23,715 nt of DNA from CAZRUA01 sp964603125 (GTDB taxonomy: Bacteria; Bacteroidota; Bacteroidia; B-17B0; Aurantibacillaceae). Location: positions 1-23,715 of the forward strand of contig CAZRUA010000053.1 in the NCBI GenBank assembly GCA_964603125.1, written 5' to 3'. Below the pieces are notes generated by a model. The model was not told the origin of the DNA. It worked only from the letters and a program-made list of their open reading frames with translations, and made no database searches. A program made the position numbers and the translations under genes. Below, piece by piece: positions 21,678 to 23,715 of this stretch; position 1 is the stretch's first letter, and each line of letters starts with the position of its first letter.

Positions 21678-22754
21678 ATGAAACTATTAAAGGAAGTAAA
21701 AATTGGAACTTTGGCTTTAAGAAACAGTATGGCAATGGCGCCAATGACACGAAGTAGAGCAAATGAAAATGGGGTAGTAGGTGAATCTACAGTTCTATAC
21801 TACAAGCAAAGAGCTAGCGCAGGCTTAATTATTTCAGAGGCTGTAAATATATCTGAACAAGCTAAAGGAAGCCCTTTTACACCAGGTTTGTATACTCAGA
21901 ATCAAATTGAAGCTTGGAAAAAAGTAACCAATGCTGTTCATAATGAAGGGGGTAAAATTTATGCTCAGCTTTGGCATACGGGCCGCGTTGGTCATTCAGT
22001 TGACAAAGCTGGTAACTTACCAGTAGCGCCTTCGGCTATCGCTATTCAAGGTCAACAACATTTCACATCGCAAGGTCCAAAGGAATATGAAACTCCTAGG
22101 GCTTTAGAAATTAATGAGATTAAGCAAATAGTATTGGATTACAAACAAGCTGCTTTAAATGCGATTGAGGCTGGCTTTGATGGTGTTGAGTTGCATGCAG
22201 CTTTTGGATATTTGCCTAACCAGTTTTTGGTAGAGAGTTCTAACCAACGTACAGATGAATACGGAGGAAGTATTGAGAATAGAAGTCGTTTTGTTTTGGA
22301 AGCGATGCAAGCTATGGTAGATGCTATTGGCGAAGGAAAAGTAGGTATTAAATTATCTCCAAGCATACCGTATAACAGTATTATTGATAGCAATCCAACA
22401 GCACTTTACTCATATTTAATTAAAGAGTTGGATAAAATGCCTTTAGCATATATACAGTTGATGAATGCAATGTTTCCAACAGATAATTTGCCTCAGTATC
22501 CAAGAGATGTTATGGGTACATTCGGTGCGTTAACAAAGCATTTACTTATAGCTAACGGTGGATATACACGCGAAACCGGCGAGCAAGAATTGGAAAAAGG
22601 TTTAGCTAAAATAGTTTCTTATGGCATTTTATTTTTAGCAAACCCTGATTTACCTAAGCGATTTGAGTTAAATGCAGAACTTAACCAAGCCGATCGTGCA
22701 ACTATGTATGGAGGAGGAGATAAAGGATACACAGATTACCCAACTATAAATTAA
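21678..22754 (+). CDS. Old Yellow Enzyme family flavin oxidoreductase (alkene reductase-like)
   Basis: This is a 358-residue FMN-dependent TIM-barrel protein of the NemA/OYE class. These enzymes reduce alpha,beta-unsaturated carbonyls, quinones, nitro compounds or nitrate esters with NAD(P)H. Family landmarks are clear: MAPMTRSRA (20-28, T24 near the flavin), GLIISEAV (49-56), AQLWHTGRVGH (96-106), the QFL...SNQRTDEYGGSIENR stretch (182-202), ANGGYT (292-297) and YGGGDKGYTDYP at the end. Several key positions differ from well-studied members. The substrate-binding pair is H173 with F176 instead of His/Asn (ELHAAFGYL), while the proton donor Y178 is kept. K225 stands where Arg is usual, and I317 replaces the Arg that normally contacts the FMN phosphate (SYGILFLANPDL). 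It may belong to a divergent subfamily. The adjacent MarR operators suggest it is induced by its own substrates. Confidence 0.92.
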   Translation: MKLLKEVKIGTLALRNSMAMAPMTRSRANENGVVGESTVLYYKQRASAGLIISEAVNISEQAKGSPFTPGLYTQNQIEAWKKVTNAVHNEGGKIYAQLWHTGRVGHSVDKAGNLPVAPSAIAIQGQQHFTSQGPKEYETPRALEINEIKQIVLDYKQAALNAIEAGFDGVELHAAFGYLPNQFLVESSNQRTDEYGGSIENRSRFVLEAMQAMVDAIGEGKVGIKLSPSIPYNSIIDSNPTALYSYLIKELDKMPLAYIQLMNAMFPTDNLPQYPRDVMGTFGALTKHLLIANGGYTRETGEQELEKGLAKIVSYGILFLANPDLPKRFELNAELNQADRATMYGGGDKGYTDYPTIN

Positions 22755-22783
22755 TCAATCATTAACAAATAAAACAATAAATC

Positions 22784-23194
22784 ATGAACGAAAAATTATC
22801 TTTTAAGCAAATTACTATTGCTGCAGCAGTAGCTGCCGGAGTTTCAATAGTAATTAACGTAGTGTTATTTTTAATCTTCCATTCTTTAGGAGTTATTAGT
22901 GATACAATTTTTATTCAACCTAATCAACCATTAACTGTTGTTCCAGTTATTATTTCAAGTGTTTTGCCAACTTTAATAGGTGGGTGTGTATTTTTCTTAT
23001 TTGAAAAATTCAGTAATAATGGTTTTAAAATTTTTGCAATCGTAGCTATCGTTTTGGTACTTTTATCATTATTTAGCCCGTTTATGGCTGTTCCGGGAAT
23101 GCCAATTGGCTATGGAATTGTGCTTGATGTGATGCATGTTGTGGTTGCTGCTTCTTTATTATATTTCTTGAAAAGAGCAAAAAGCAACTCATAA
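22784..23194 (+). CDS. Small four-helix membrane protein (DUF6069-like)
   Basis: This is a 136-residue protein with four predicted membrane segments (about 10-33, 52-73, 82-101 and 108-128). The loop LTVVPVIISSVLPTLIGG after TM1 and a conserved MHVV in the last segment resemble the DUF6069 family of unknown function, though I recall this only from general pattern. It starts 29 bases after the reductase gene and ends 21 bases before the OsmC gene, so it is an operon member. A role in membrane stress or transport would be guesswork. Confidence 0.8.
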   Translation: MNEKLSFKQITIAAAVAAGVSIVINVVLFLIFHSLGVISDTIFIQPNQPLTVVPVIISSVLPTLIGGCVFFLFEKFSNNGFKIFAIVAIVLVLLSLFSPFMAVPGMPIGYGIVLDVMHVVVAASLLYFLKRAKSNS

Positions 23195-23215
23195 GAATAG
23201 TCTGAACAAATAAAT

Positions 23216-23629
23216 ATGAAGGAGAAAAACTTATTAGAAAAGGATGTTGTTGGAAACATAGGTACTGAAAAGTACCTATGTAATATTGTTTGGCGCAACG
23301 GTACAATAATTATGGATGAGCCTAATAATATTGGTGGAAAGGATTTGGGACCAGATCCATACACGACCTTGTTAGCTTCGCTTGCAGGCTGCACTCTTTC
23401 AACACTACGAATGTACATAGATAGAAAGGGCTGGCTTATCCCCGAGATTTCTGTAAAACTGAATATGACACAAGAGACAGAAGGTAACTTAATAACGAGT
23501 ATAAAAAGAGAAATTAGTTTCTCAAATGATATACCTTTAGAGCAGAAGGATAGGTTAATGTTGATTGCAAAGAAATGTCCTATCTCTAAAATGCTCGAAA
23601 ATCAGATAATTATTAATACGACAGTTTAA
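23216..23629 (+). CDS. OsmC family peroxide reductase-like protein
   Basis: This 137-residue protein has the OsmC/Ohr fold. The two redox cysteines are at positions typical of the family, C59 in ASLAGCT and C121 in AKKCPISKML. GPDPYTTLLASLAGCTLSTLRMYIDRKGW (45-73) is the conserved central helix region. Such proteins reduce organic hydroperoxides, using lipoyl or thiol reductants. Its place in a MarR-led operon with a flavin reductase fits a response to oxidants or reactive electrophiles. The start ATG at 23216 is the only reasonable one. Confidence 0.9.
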   Translation: MKEKNLLEKDVVGNIGTEKYLCNIVWRNGTIIMDEPNNIGGKDLGPDPYTTLLASLAGCTLSTLRMYIDRKGWLIPEISVKLNMTQETEGNLITSIKREISFSNDIPLEQKDRLMLIAKKCPISKMLENQIIINTTV

Positions 23630-23630
23630 T

Positions 23631-23715
23631 ATGGAAGTAAAACAAATTGATAATAGCGAGCAAGGTATGTTTTATGTAGAACATAACCTTGAAATTGCAG
23701 CTAAAATGACTTATG
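23631..23715 (+). CDS. GNAT-like N-acetyltransferase, N-terminal fragment
   Basis: An ATG one base after the OsmC stop opens a frame that runs to the window edge (28 codons): MEVKQIDNSEQGMFYVEH, then NLEIAAKMTY. The pattern (short basic strand, G-x-F-Y-V-E, then A.MTY) resembles the first strands of the small YjdJ-type GNAT-like domain that often sits beside OsmC genes. Too little is present to prove it. Confidence 0.6.
   Translation, partial: MEVKQIDNSEQGMFYVEHNLEIAAKMTY

Overview
The window is AT-rich DNA from a member of the Bacteroidota. The evidence is three secreted proteins with type IX secretion (T9SS) C-terminal sorting domains, SprB-type adhesin repeats, Bacteroidota-style promoters (TTG, about 19 bases, TAnnTTTG), an AddAB-type recombination nuclease pair, and a Reg_prop sensor. 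I cannot resolve the genus. No tRNA, rRNA, CRISPR array, transposase or phage gene is visible, and no gene-free stretch exceeds about 160 bases.

Region 1 (1-4.5 kb, minus strand): the start of a two-component propeller sensor that uses a TTG start, then a hairpin terminator, then two tandem paralogous cell-surface proteins. Both paralogues have a signal peptide, SprB/Ig-like repeats, two dockerin-like Ca-binding loops, a strongly conserved cohesin-like beta domain, and a T9SS tail. The divergent spacer upstream carries a repeated motif that may be an operator.

Region 2 (4.5-14.6 kb): an unrecognised, probably helical protein; a REP-like hairpin repeat; an AddB-like nuclease (minus) and an AddA-like helicase-nuclease (plus), which together should form a RecBCD-like end-processing enzyme. 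Between them sit a small conserved ORF, whose start codon overlaps the addB start, and a T9SS-secreted subtilisin-like protease. An SRPBCC membrane-anchored protein follows.

Region 3 (14.7-21.1 kb, plus strand): an APC-family amino acid transporter coupled to a short-chain dehydrogenase; then grpE and dnaJ behind a recognisable promoter; then an alkaline-phosphatase-fold membrane transferase that overlaps the dnaJ end. grpE has an in-frame TAA eleven codons before its expected end, and the downstream codons still encode the conserved GrpE C-terminus.

Region 4 (21.1-23.7 kb, plus strand): an apparent stress or electrophile-response operon. It contains a MarR regulator, an Old Yellow Enzyme-type flavin reductase with unusual active-site residues, a small membrane protein, an OsmC-family peroxide reductase and the start of a GNAT-like protein. 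A long perfect palindrome over the marR promoter recurs as a near copy before the reductase gene. This gives a self-contained model of MarR autoregulation and operon control.

The strongest items for a second look are the grpE nonsense codon, the paired MarR palindromes with the divergent reductase, and the dockerin-plus-cohesin-like surface paralogues.
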